Shown here in pieces: positions 50,272 to 57,792 of a stretch of DNA of 64,000 bases (position 1 is the first letter of the stretch; each line of letters begins with the position of its first letter). The notes beneath the pieces were generated by a model. It was not told the DNA's origin, did not search any database, and saw only the letters and a list, made by a program, of their open reading frames with translations. Origin of the DNA: CADDZO01 sp035294145 (GTDB lineage: Bacteria; Chloroflexota; Dormibacteria; Dormibacterales; Dormibacteraceae); assembly GCA_035294145.1 (NCBI GenBank), contig DATGLL010000203.1, positions 19,660-83,659 on the forward strand. The letters run 5' to 3'. The translations under genes were made by a program, and so were the position numbers.

Positions 50272-51849
50272 CTAGGCCGGCTGCGCGTAGGTGGTGTCAA
50301 AGGACTCGTTCGGGACGTAGCTGACCCCCTTGACCTTGGCCGAGTACACGATCGGGAACCGCTGCACCCAAAGGAAGATCCAGGGGGCGTCGTTCCAGAC
50401 GATCTTCTCGGCCTGGCAGTAGTCCTGAGCCCTGGCTTGGCGGTTGGTCTCGGTGGCTGCTTTCTGGAGCAGCGCGTTCACCTCCGGGTTGTTGTAGTAG
50501 GAGGTGTTGAGCCCCTTCTTGGGGATGGAGGATCCGTCGAAGATCGTCATCTGCTGGCTGGCGTCCAGGTACCCGGGCGCCCACCCCAGCAGGTGGGCGT
50601 CCACCGACGCCTGATCCGGCGGCACGTTGATGGTGGCCAGGTAGGTGGGCCAGTCCATGGTGTGGGGCCCATCCACCTTGATGCCCACGTTGCGCAGGTC
50701 GTTGGCGATGTCTTGAGCAGCCTGGAAGTCCTGGGTGTAGCGGCCTGTGGGCGAGATCAGCTTCAAGGTCATGCCGGCAGCGCCGGCCTGCTGCAGCATC
50801 TGCTTGGCCTTGCTCGGGTCGTACTGGTAGGCAGGCTGCTGGCAGTACCCGAAGAGGCTGGGCGCCATGGGGGCGGTCATCGGGTCGGCCGCACCGAAGA
50901 GCGTGCTCTTGATGATCGCGTTCTTGTTGACGGCGTAGTTCAGGGCTTGACGGACCTCGGGCTTCTGCAGCAGCGGCTGCTGCTTGTCGGTCGTGTTCAG
51001 GGCGATGAAGATCGTGCGATCATCCGGCGCTAGGAGCACCTTCACGGCGGGGTTGCTCTTGAGGGAGGGGATGTCGGCCGCGGGCGGGCTCAAGATGACC
51101 TGGGCCTGCCCGGAGAGCACCAGGGCCTCCCGGCCAGCCGCCTCCGGCACCACCTTGAACACCTGCTCCCGGTAGGCGGGCTTCGGCCCCCAGTACTGCT
51201 CGTTGCGCGTCAGCGTCACGTGGTCGCCCTTGACCCGCTCGCTGTAAAGGTAAGGGCCGGTGCCCACGGGCTGCTCCTGGTCCTGGTAGCCAGGCGTCCC
51301 CTTCTCGATGGTCCTCGGGGCCAGGAACCCGAAGGTCACCTCGCTGAGCAGGCCGAGGAAGAGGTCGGAGGCCAGAGGCTGGTTGAGCGTGAACCGGACG
51401 TGACTGGCGTCCACCGGCTCCACGCTCTTCACCGCCTTGGGCATGATGCCACAGAGCGGGCAGGTGTTCGAGGGATCGAGCACCCGGTTCATGTTGGCCT
51501 GCACGGCCTGGGCGTCGAAGGGCTCGCCGTCGCTGAACTTCACCCCCTGACGCAGGGTGAAGGTCCAGGTGAGACCGTCCGAGCTCTCCTCCCACTTGGT
51601 GGCCAGCAAGGGCTCGATCTTGCCTTGCTGGTTCACCTGGACCAAGGTCTGGACCACCATCTGGACGATGTTCTGGACGGTGGTGGTGGTCTGCCGCATC
51701 GGGTCCAGCGTGTCGGGGTCGATGCCGATCGCCACCGTCAGGGTCTGCCCCTGCTTGGGCGCGGCGCTGGTGGAGGCCGGGGTGGCCTGCCCGCAGGCTG
51801 CGAGCAGCAGCCCGGCCGTGGCGAGGCACGTGAGCAACTTTCTCTTCAT
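50272..51849 (-). CDS. Peptide-binding lipoprotein, DppA/OppA-like (SBP family 5)
   Basis: A 525-residue solute-binding protein. The lipoprotein signal MKRKLLTCLATAGLLLAACG has a lipobox with Cys at residue 19, so it is probably membrane-tethered. GIDPDTLDPMRQTTTTVQNIV and WTFTLRQGVKFSDGEPFDA (about residues 93-111) are SBP_bac_5 signatures. Ligands may be peptides, nickel complexes or other solutes. It heads the transporter operon, with a divergent GntR/FCD regulator 160 bases away that probably controls it. Confidence 0.9.
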   Translation of the reverse strand: MKRKLLTCLATAGLLLAACGQATPASTSAAPKQGQTLTVAIGIDPDTLDPMRQTTTTVQNIVQMVVQTLVQVNQQGKIEPLLATKWEESSDGLTWTFTLRQGVKFSDGEPFDAQAVQANMNRVLDPSNTCPLCGIMPKAVKSVEPVDASHVRFTLNQPLASDLFLGLLSEVTFGFLAPRTIEKGTPGYQDQEQPVGTGPYLYSERVKGDHVTLTRNEQYWGPKPAYREQVFKVVPEAAGREALVLSGQAQVILSPPAADIPSLKSNPAVKVLLAPDDRTIFIALNTTDKQQPLLQKPEVRQALNYAVNKNAIIKSTLFGAADPMTAPMAPSLFGYCQQPAYQYDPSKAKQMLQQAGAAGMTLKLISPTGRYTQDFQAAQDIANDLRNVGIKVDGPHTMDWPTYLATINVPPDQASVDAHLLGWAPGYLDASQQMTIFDGSSIPKKGLNTSYYNNPEVNALLQKAATETNRQARAQDYCQAEKIVWNDAPWIFLWVQRFPIVYSAKVKGVSYVPNESFDTTYAQPA

Positions 51850-52009
51850 CCGTCTCCAATTCCCCCTCGAGTCGTGCGATGTGAGCCCAGCGCGAGTGTA
51901 AGCGATCCCACCTCGGATGCACCTCCGCTCGTCAGATCACGTGGCCGGACGGGCCATGCTGGTATTCTATTAGTCCAGCAGACCACTGATCCATAGCTCA
52001 TCCGACGCG
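51850..52009. promoter_or_regulatory. Divergent promoter region, transporter/GntR
   Basis: This 160-base gap holds both start regions. A TATTCT at 51963-51968 and a nearby TATTAG are AT-rich for this genome, 40 bases before the regulator's TTG. The stretch AGTCCAGCAGACCACT shows imperfect symmetry and could be an operator; I cannot confirm it. Confidence 0.4.
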
Positions 52010-52792
52010 TTGACGGACAAAACCGAGATCTTCGACCCTGCCCGTTTCGATCGTCTGGCCGTTCCCCCGGCCTGGCAGATCGTGGCCGACAGCCTGCGCC
52101 GCAAGATCGCGCTGGGGCTCTACCGCCCGGGGGATCTCCTGCCTTCGGAGCGCCAGCTGGCCGAGGGGATGGGAGTCTCCCGGATCACCGTTCGGGAGGC
52201 CCTGCGGGTCCTCCAGGGGGAGCGGTTGATCGAGGTCCGCCGCAGCAACGCCGGCGGAGCTCAGGTCTGCGCACCCCGGAGCCGACCGGCGGACGAGGTC
52301 CGCGGGGAGCTGAGGCGGGAGCGGGAGCGCTTCCTGCAGATCATCGACTGCCGGATCGCGAACGAGGGGCTGGCCGCGCGCCTGGCCGCCGTGCACCGGA
52401 CCGAGGCGCACCTGGAGGCGCTGGCCGCAACCATCCCTGCCATGGCCGAGGCATCGACCCGGTTGGAGACGCTGGCCGGGGACGCTGGCCTGGAGGGGAG
52501 CGCCGAGCAGGCCGCGGTCGAGTTCCGGCGTCAGGACTCGATCTTCCACCTCACCATCGCCAGCATCCCCGCCAACCCCTACCTGTTCCGGACCGTGGAG
52601 TGGCTGCGGGCGGAGTTCTTCACCCCGCTCGACCTCCTCTACCGAAGCCGCAACCGGCAGGACTCGGTGGGGGAGCATGCCGCCATCCTGGCCGCGATCC
52701 GCGCTCGTGACCCGAGCGCGGCCGCCGAGGCCATGCAGCGACACCTCGGGTCGACCCGGCAGGCGATGGACCGACTCCTGGAGGTGGGCTGA
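52010..52792 (+). CDS. GntR-family regulator with FCD domain
   Basis: A 260-residue FadR-subfamily regulator. The winged helix is at about residues 20-85 (GDLLPSERQLAEGMGVSRITVREALRVLQ, split). The C-terminal FCD domain (about 105-250) contains the metal-site acids and His in RRQDSIFHLTIA and GEHAAILAAIRARD. The start is a TTG at 52010; no ATG or GTG gives the full N-terminus. Being divergent from the peptide-transporter operon, it is the likely local regulator, responding to a small carboxylate. Confidence 0.85.
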   Translation: MTDKTEIFDPARFDRLAVPPAWQIVADSLRRKIALGLYRPGDLLPSERQLAEGMGVSRITVREALRVLQGERLIEVRRSNAGGAQVCAPRSRPADEVRGELRRERERFLQIIDCRIANEGLAARLAAVHRTEAHLEALAATIPAMAEASTRLETLAGDAGLEGSAEQAAVEFRRQDSIFHLTIASIPANPYLFRTVEWLRAEFFTPLDLLYRSRNRQDSVGEHAAILAAIRARDPSAAAEAMQRHLGSTRQAMDRLLEVG

Positions 52793-52817
52793 GAGACCTC
52801 GTGGCGAGGAGGGAGGC

Positions 52818-53474
52818 ATGACCCGGGGCCGCATGCCGGAGGTCCTGATCCTGGAGGACGACCCAGGCCAACGCGCCGCCCTGGTCGGGACGATGCGTGG
52901 CCTCTTCCTCACGCCGATCGACGCCGGCACGCCCGACGAGGCGCTGATGGAGCTGGGGCGGCGCCGGCCGACGCTGGCCCTGATCGACCTGGACATGTCC
53001 CTGGCCGCGGGGGCCCGTCGCGGCGTCGAGGAGGTGCTCGCCGCCCTCTATCAGGCACGAGGGGGGTGCGCCACCCTGGTCTACTCGGTGTGGGCCGACG
53101 ACGTCCGGGAGCGGAAGCGGGTGGAGCAGATCCACCCGCTCGCCACCTTCCTCTCCAAGCGAGACGGCCTAGGGGCGCTGCAGGAGCGGGTGCGGCGGAT
53201 GATGGGGGTCCGCTTCGGCGACCTGGCGCTCCGGCGTGGGGTGGTGTTCCACGAGCCCAGTCAGCGCGCATTTGGACATCGGGTGGCCGTCTCGCTCCTG
53301 GTCGGCGTGGCCAATGGTCACGAGGTCGTGGTCGACGAGGTCGAGGCCAGGGCGGTGCGACGCCTGGGCACCTGGCTGACAGCGGTCGGCTCCTGCGTCC
53401 GGGTCGTCGACCACGGCCGTCGTTGCTACGGACTCTGCCTGGCTGGCGGGCTCAGCGCCTCCCGGATCGCTTGA
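52818..53474 (+). CDS. Receiver-domain protein with uncertain output domain
   Basis: A 218-residue protein. The N-terminal 120 residues form a response-regulator receiver: acidic pair in LILEDDPGQR (about 10-19), phospho-acceptor region LALIDLDMS (about 53-61) and FLSKRDG (about 109-115) with the conserved Lys. The C-terminal 95 residues, GDLALRRGVVFHEP onward, have a weak winged-helix look but no clear DNA-binding signature. GAGGAGGGAGGC is a strong ribosome binding site for the ATG at 52818. No histidine kinase is adjacent. Confidence 0.7.
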   Translation: MTRGRMPEVLILEDDPGQRAALVGTMRGLFLTPIDAGTPDEALMELGRRRPTLALIDLDMSLAAGARRGVEEVLAALYQARGGCATLVYSVWADDVRERKRVEQIHPLATFLSKRDGLGALQERVRRMMGVRFGDLALRRGVVFHEPSQRAFGHRVAVSLLVGVANGHEVVVDEVEARAVRRLGTWLTAVGSCVRVVDHGRRCYGLCLAGGLSASRIA

Positions 53475-53500
53475 TCTCGGCCTCCCGGACGAGGCCGGCT

Positions 53501-53530
53501 GACGCCCCGGGGCTGGCGCCCCGGGGCGTC
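53501..53530. terminator. 12-bp stem-loop between receiver gene and WXG-LysM gene
   Basis: GACGCCCCGGGG (53501-53512) pairs perfectly with CCCCGGGGCGTC (53519-53530) around CTGGCG. It lies between convergent genes and could serve both. No T-run. Confidence 0.7.
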
Positions 53531-53547
53531 GAAGTTCCCTTCCCCGA

Positions 53548-54900
53548 CTACGCCGCCTGCTGCTGAGGGACGGAGATGGCCGGGAGCACGAGCCTCTCTC
53601 CGATGTGGAGCCCTGTGCCGGTGAGGTGGTTGTAGGCAACGATCTGGCGCACGCCGATGTCGGCGTACTGTGCCCCGTACTCGCGGACGGCGATGTCCCG
53701 GAGCGTGTCCCCGGGCTTGACCACGTAGATGGGAGGTGCCCCGATCATGCTCTGGAGGTCGTCCGGGAGCGTCGAGGTGGTGGCCGGCAGCTGGCCGCCG
53801 GCCGTGGTGTAGACCAGACCGCGAGCGTTCCGCACCAGCGTCGATGCCGGGCCGAGGCCGACGTCGAGGACGGTGTTCACGCTGACCAGCGTGGGCATGG
53901 TGAGACCCTGGGGCAGGCCACTTGTGCCCCTGGTGAGGAGGAACCAGACGGCGTTACCGGCGATGATCAGCAGGGTGGGCGCGCCGGTGGAGGCGGAGCC
54001 GACCCCGACCAGCTGGAGGAGGTTGAAGTTCAGCCCCTTTCCCTGGATCACCGCCTTGTTGAAGAGGTTGTAGGTGTTGGCGAGGATCTCGGTCTGGCCG
54101 ATCCTGAGCAGCGAGGCCTTGAGGAACTGCCCCCAGGGCAGGTCGGCGAGGGAGGTGACGGGGACCTCCGGCAGCGCTGCCCACTGACCCAGCGGCGTTC
54201 TCGGGATGATCATGCCGGGGAGGGTCGAGAGCCCGGAGAGGAGGAGGATCTGGGTCCGGTCGTACGGGCTCCAGCCCTCGGTGGGGTCTCCGAGCATGAT
54301 CCCGCGTTCCACCAGCCGGCTGCCCCAGGTGATGGCGAAGTTGATGGCGAAGTTCTTGGCCAGGTCGAAGACGAGGTCCTTGACCAGGTTGGAGCGGAGG
54401 AAGGTGAGGACGGTCTTGAGGGTGTTGATCAGGTTCCAGGCCTCGTCCACCTCCGCCGCGTCCACGATCGCGCCCCCGCCGTCGGTGACCAGGTCCACGC
54501 CCGGGATCCAGCTGGTGGCGACCATCACCGCGGTGCAGGCGGCGAGCGTGATCAGGCAGGTGTGGAAGTTGTCGTTGAAGTTGTCGACCTGGGAGGCGAA
54601 GGCGTCGAGCTGATCGGCGACCTGACCGAACTTGGGGGCCAGGTCCTCCATCTGCTTTCGGGTCTGCCCCCAGACCTGCTGGAAGTTCTCCCCCGCCTGG
54701 TCGTTCCAGTTGCCGTCGCGGCCACCGGCGAGGCGGCCGGCGACGCTGGCCTGGAGGTCGTCGGCGAGGGCGCGCAGCTCGGCCTCCATCCGCCGCCACT
54801 GATCGGCGTGGTGGCGGAGCACGGAGGCGTTGCCGGCGATGTCGTAGCAGTTCCAGAGGCCTTCCACTAGGTTCAGAAGCTCGTCCAGGGAGCCCGCCAT
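53548..54900 (-). CDS. Predicted type VII secretion substrate: WXG-like head and LysM tail
   Basis: A 450-residue protein. The N-terminal 110 residues are helical and WXG100-like: NWNDQAGENFQQVW (about residues 63-76) resembles the W-xx-G-A-x-F turn. Hydrophobic segments are at about 113-131 and 305-325, flanking a middle region I do not recognise. The C-terminal 50 residues are a LysM domain (YVVKPGDTLRDIAVREYG, IVAYNHLTGTGLHIGERLVLP), which binds peptidoglycan or chitin. It follows the EspC-like gene by three bases. Such an architecture predicts a protein exported by the neighbouring EccC/EccD system and attached to the wall. Confidence 0.75.
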   Translation of the reverse strand: MAGSLDELLNLVEGLWNCYDIAGNASVLRHHADQWRRMEAELRALADDLQASVAGRLAGGRDGNWNDQAGENFQQVWGQTRKQMEDLAPKFGQVADQLDAFASQVDNFNDNFHTCLITLAACTAVMVATSWIPGVDLVTDGGGAIVDAAEVDEAWNLINTLKTVLTFLRSNLVKDLVFDLAKNFAINFAITWGSRLVERGIMLGDPTEGWSPYDRTQILLLSGLSTLPGMIIPRTPLGQWAALPEVPVTSLADLPWGQFLKASLLRIGQTEILANTYNLFNKAVIQGKGLNFNLLQLVGVGSASTGAPTLLIIAGNAVWFLLTRGTSGLPQGLTMPTLVSVNTVLDVGLGPASTLVRNARGLVYTTAGGQLPATTSTLPDDLQSMIGAPPIYVVKPGDTLRDIAVREYGAQYADIGVRQIVAYNHLTGTGLHIGERLVLPAISVPQQQAA

Positions 54901-54903
54901 GGT

Positions 54904-55242
54904 TCACTTGACCCCGTCCGCCCCGTCGTAGAGGTCGGCCGACGTCTTCAGGGCGTCGGCGATCTGGCCCAGCCAGGTGGTAAGGTCGTTGAGGCTCTGG
55001 ACGGCCTGGCCCTGGACGTGGACGTACTGGTCGTTCACCCGTCGCGTCTCGTCCAGTGGCAGCTTGCCGAACTCACCGTCCTGATGGGGCGTGCTGGAGA
55101 TGAAGCTGCGCTTGTGAGGGTCGAAGGCGGCGAGCCGGCTCTTGAAGTAGGAGCTGACCGCGCGCAGGGCGTCGGGATCGACGTAGATGTCGTAGCCCCC
55201 GGGACCGCCGCCCTTCTTGAGCAGCTTTTTGGTCTTGCTCAC
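54904..55242 (-). CDS. EspC-like type VII secretion-associated protein
   Basis: A 112-residue, mostly helical protein. It begins with a basic, Gly-rich patch (KTKKLLKKGGG), then YDIYVDPDALRAVSSYFKSRL; the C-terminal LTTWLGQIADALKTSADLYD ends with a Y-D acidic tail similar to EspC/WXG-like export motifs. It lies 18 bases after the second WXG100 gene and three bases before the WXG-LysM gene, so it is probably in one transcript with them. Confidence 0.65.
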   Translation of the reverse strand: MSKTKKLLKKGGGPGGYDIYVDPDALRAVSSYFKSRLAAFDPHKRSFISSTPHQDGEFGKLPLDETRRVNDQYVHVQGQAVQSLNDLTTWLGQIADALKTSADLYDGADGVK

Positions 55243-55260
55243 CGAACCCTCGCTCCAGTC

Positions 55261-55548
55261 TCAGCTCCAGGCCTTCCTGATCGTCTGTTCGGTGGCCTGG
55301 TACGTCTGCTTCGTCGTGTCGAGTTTGGTACTCAGTTTCCCCAGCTGCTCTATAGACTGATCGATGGCCGAGCGGAGGCGCTTCTGTTGGGAGTGATAGG
55401 CAGCCTGGGCCTCGCCACTCCAGGTCTGCAGTAGCTGCTGGACGTGGGCATCCAGATCGGCAGAGTGTGCGTTAAGCTGCTTCAAGCACTGGTTGAAGGT
55501 GTCGACGGCCTGGCTCATGGACGAGAACTGAACTTTGAGCACACCCAT
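55261..55548 (-). CDS. WXG100-family protein (second of pair)
   Basis: A 95-residue helical-hairpin protein with the WXG turn as WSG in LLQTWSGEAQAAYHSQQ (about residues 40-56). These proteins are the small substrates of type VII secretion, usually exported as pairs. GAGGAGG nine bases before the ATG supports the start; an AAGGAG closer by would favour a GTG two codons later. It lies 42 bases after its partner. No Y-x3-D/E signal is obvious at the C-terminus, which ends IRKAWS. Confidence 0.85.
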   Translation of the reverse strand: MGVLKVQFSSMSQAVDTFNQCLKQLNAHSADLDAHVQQLLQTWSGEAQAAYHSQQKRLRSAIDQSIEQLGKLSTKLDTTKQTYQATEQTIRKAWS

Positions 55549-55590
55549 CTCCTTGTACCTCCTCTAGTGGCTGTTCCAGCTCGACGGCGC

Positions 55591-55872
55591 TCAGGCCTCG
55601 TCCGACTGCAGGTAGAGCTGATAGCTCCTCTGTAGCTGCGAGCCGATGTTGTCAAGAGCCTGCAGTATCTGCCGGTGGTCCTGTTGCCAGGTGGCGTAGA
55701 GCTGCCGGAATTCGGTGGCCTTCTTCCCCTGCCATGTGCTGTGCAGGTACTCGGCGGCTTCGTTGGCCTTGCTCGCATTTTGCTTCATCTGTGGCACCAG
55801 AGCCAGCGCGTACTCGGCGGTCTTGAGCAACTGGTTGAAGTCGACCTCGAAGCCACCACCAACGCCTGCCAT
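55591..55872 (-). CDS. WXG100-family protein (first of pair)
   Basis: A 93-residue protein with the turn WQG in LHSTWQGKKATEFRQLY (about residues 43-59). The ATG at 55872 has AAGGAGG eight bases upstream, which decides this start over the 55947 frame limit. It is the first gene of the substrate operon: two WXG100 genes, EspC-like and WXG-LysM. The pair probably forms a heterodimer. The C-terminal QLYLQSDEA has a partial Y-x4-D match to the secretion signal. Confidence 0.85.
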   Translation of the reverse strand: MAGVGGGFEVDFNQLLKTAEYALALVPQMKQNASKANEAAEYLHSTWQGKKATEFRQLYATWQQDHRQILQALDNIGSQLQRSYQLYLQSDEA

Positions 55873-55918
55873 GTGTCGATCCTCCTTGCTGAAGGTTGGT
55901 AACCGATCGCTTGTATTG

Positions 55919-55947
55919 AGCATGGAGCTGACCTTGGAGGGTGACAA
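55919..55947 (-). promoter_or_regulatory. Sigma-70-like promoter of the WXG100 operon
   Basis: On the minus strand TTGTCA (55947-55942) and CATGCT (55924-55919) are separated by exactly 17 bases, 46 bases before the WXG100 ATG. This gives the substrate genes a promoter separate from eccD. Confidence 0.5.
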
Positions 55948-55952
55948 GACCA

Positions 55953-55971
55953 GGAGGCGGACAATGCCTCC
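55953..55971 (-). terminator. Small stem-loop after eccD
   Basis: GGAGGC (55953-55958) and GCCTCC (55966-55971) can pair around seven bases, just after the EccD stop. A weak terminator at best. Confidence 0.35.
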
Positions 55972-55978
55972 AGACGGC

Positions 55979-57307
55979 TCATGACAGACGATGGCCGAGA
56001 TCGGCGGCGAGCTGGAAGAGCCCGAGGACGGCCAGCACCAGCGGGACCAGGGTGAGATCGATGGCCAGCTCCACCCGGCCGAGGTAGGTCCGCCAGCGTG
56101 GCGACTCCAGGTTCAGCTGAGGCAGGGTCAAGGCCAGGCCAGCCCAGGCCAGCCCCATGGCTGTGAGCAGCGCCGAGGGGGGGAGGCCACGGCCGGCGGC
56201 CTGCTCCATCAGCGTCCGGGTGAGCAGGGACGTCCCGAGCAAGAAGGTCAGGGCGGGCGGGAGCACCTCGGCGGTGAAACGGTAGCGCCGGGCGCGCAGC
56301 CCAGCCGCGGCCGTGAGCGCCGCCCCGAGCGCCAGGGTGAGCGTCTCCCCCTCGAGGACGAGCGCCCCGATCGCGATGGCGACGCCCAGCCAGGTCGCGG
56401 CCAGCATCCAGGCCAGCAGTCGATGGGCGTGGTCGACGCGCTCCCGCACCCAGGACACCGAGGTGGCCGTGTCCACGGTGGCCTCGGGCAGGCCGGAGAG
56501 CAGAGCCGCCAGCCGAGGCGCATGGTCGCCCGCCGCCAGCCAGAGCACCGAGAGCACGGCCGCCGCCCCGGTGGGGGTGGCGGCCGGTGCCGCCGCTAGC
56601 CCGAGGGCGGCGGCCAGGAGCGCCGGGGCCAGCAGCAGCACCCCTGCCCAGACCGGCCCGGCGGCGATGGGCGAGGCGCGCTGGGCCACCACCAACCCGG
56701 CTAGGGCCCCTGCCAGGGCCCCCGCGAAGGGAGGGTGGAGCCCGCCCAGCGTGGCCAGGGCGGCGCCGGCCACCGCCCAGGAGGGGACGGCCGCCAGGGC
56801 GAGCGCGGCGGCGGCGAGCAGCTCTCCCCTCGATCGGGCCAGGGCCGCGGCCATGGCCTGGGCTACGATCGTGGCTCCAGCCCAGAGGACCTGGTTAGGG
56901 CCAGCCAGGGCCGCGGCGGCGGCGCCGAGCGCCCAGGCGACGGCCGCTCCCAGCAGCAGGTGGCGCCGGGCCTCAGGGGTCCAGCGGCCAGGCCTCGCCT
57001 CGACCGCGATCGCCACCGACCCCGGGAGGTCCTCCACCACCGGCGGCGACGGGGGCTCGGCCAGCTCGCGGAGGAAGAGCATGGCCCCCTCCAGGACCCC
57101 CTGCTCGGCCAGGCTGCGCTCCTCCTCCAGGCGCGCTCCCCCCAGCCGAAGCAGCGTCCAGCGCCGTGCCTCGGCCTCGGCTGGCGGGCCGACCAGCCGG
57201 TCGACCAGCTCGGGCAGCAGCTCCGCCACCGGCACCTCGGCTGGCAGCCAGAAGTCGGCCCGCCGAGCGGGGCCCACCACCGTGACCGTGCAGAAGCCCT
57301 CGGTCAT
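55979..57307 (-). CDS. eccD: EccD-like type VII secretion membrane protein
   Basis: A 442-residue protein. Residues 1-85 are a YukD ubiquitin-like domain (FCTVTVVGPARRADFWLP, LAEQGVLEGAMLFLREL). From about 118 it has about eleven transmembrane helices, such as LLLGAAVAWALGAAAAALAG and VPLVLAVLGLFQLAADLG near the end. This is the EccD plan; EccD forms the central pore of the ESX membrane complex. AGGTGAGGGG precedes the ATG at 57307; an open frame to 57607 overlaps the divergent small gene and is rejected. Its 3' end is 31 bases from the WXG100 promoter region. Confidence 0.8.
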   Translation of the reverse strand: MTEGFCTVTVVGPARRADFWLPAEVPVAELLPELVDRLVGPPAEAEARRWTLLRLGGARLEEERSLAEQGVLEGAMLFLRELAEPPSPPVVEDLPGSVAIAVEARPGRWTPEARRHLLLGAAVAWALGAAAAALAGPNQVLWAGATIVAQAMAAALARSRGELLAAAALALAAVPSWAVAGAALATLGGLHPPFAGALAGALAGLVVAQRASPIAAGPVWAGVLLLAPALLAAALGLAAAPAATPTGAAAVLSVLWLAAGDHAPRLAALLSGLPEATVDTATSVSWVRERVDHAHRLLAWMLAATWLGVAIAIGALVLEGETLTLALGAALTAAAGLRARRYRFTAEVLPPALTFLLGTSLLTRTLMEQAAGRGLPPSALLTAMGLAWAGLALTLPQLNLESPRWRTYLGRVELAIDLTLVPLVLAVLGLFQLAADLGHRLS

Positions 57308-57333
57308 CCCCTCACCTCTCGATGCCTGGACGC

Positions 57334-57339
57334 CATAGT
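57334..57339 (+). promoter_or_regulatory. -10 element, probable leaderless promoter
   Basis: CATAGT ends six bases before the ATG at 57346. Confidence 0.4.
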
Positions 57340-57345
57340 GGCACC

Positions 57346-57792
57346 ATGGCGGAGAGCACCCTTCCTGATCCGACCGACCTGGCTCGCCTCCTCGGCGAGC
57401 TGCGCGAGCGCCTCCGGCAGGGGCCGGCCTCCCCAGGCCAGCCGGGGATCCCGGTCCCCCCCTCGCCGACGACCGAGCCGCCGGACGAGCAGCCTGGGGA
57501 GACGGGGCTCGAGGAGCGCCGGCTCGATGACGACGAGGCGTTGGAGCTGGAGGCCGCGAGCCGACGTCGCCTGGTGGAGGCGCTGCTGCATGGCTCGGCC
57601 AGACCACGCCCGAAGGGCCACGGGCTCTGGTGGGGGGTGGCCCTGGCAGCCGGGCTCGCGCTCGGGATCGGCTTGGCCAGCATGGTTGGATCGACGCTGG
57701 CCAAGGGAGGTCCTGGCCACCGCACCTCGACCGTCGTCGTCCAGGGGTTGAGCGGGGATGCCCATGGCTACGAGGGTGACCAGGCCACCTGA
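57346..57792 (+). CDS. Small membrane protein within the type VII locus
   Basis: A 148-residue protein not recognised. Residues 1-80 are Pro/Glu-rich and acidic (PDPTDLARLLGELRERLRQG; LEERRLDDDEALELEAASRR), followed by one transmembrane segment (about 93-113, GLWWGVALAAGLALGIGLASM) and a short tail. It runs opposite to EccD and EccC, divergent from eccD, and its last 25 bases overlap the EccC 3' end. A role in the system is inferred from position only. A CATAGT six bases before the ATG suggests a leaderless transcript. Confidence 0.6.
   Translation: MAESTLPDPTDLARLLGELRERLRQGPASPGQPGIPVPPSPTTEPPDEQPGETGLEERRLDDDEALELEAASRRRLVEALLHGSARPRPKGHGLWWGVALAAGLALGIGLASMVGSTLAKGGPGHRTSTVVVQGLSGDAHGYEGDQAT

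Noticed and set aside
48440..51849. Complete peptide transporter
   Set aside because: Only binding protein and permeases are present; no DppD or DppF ATPase gene follows.
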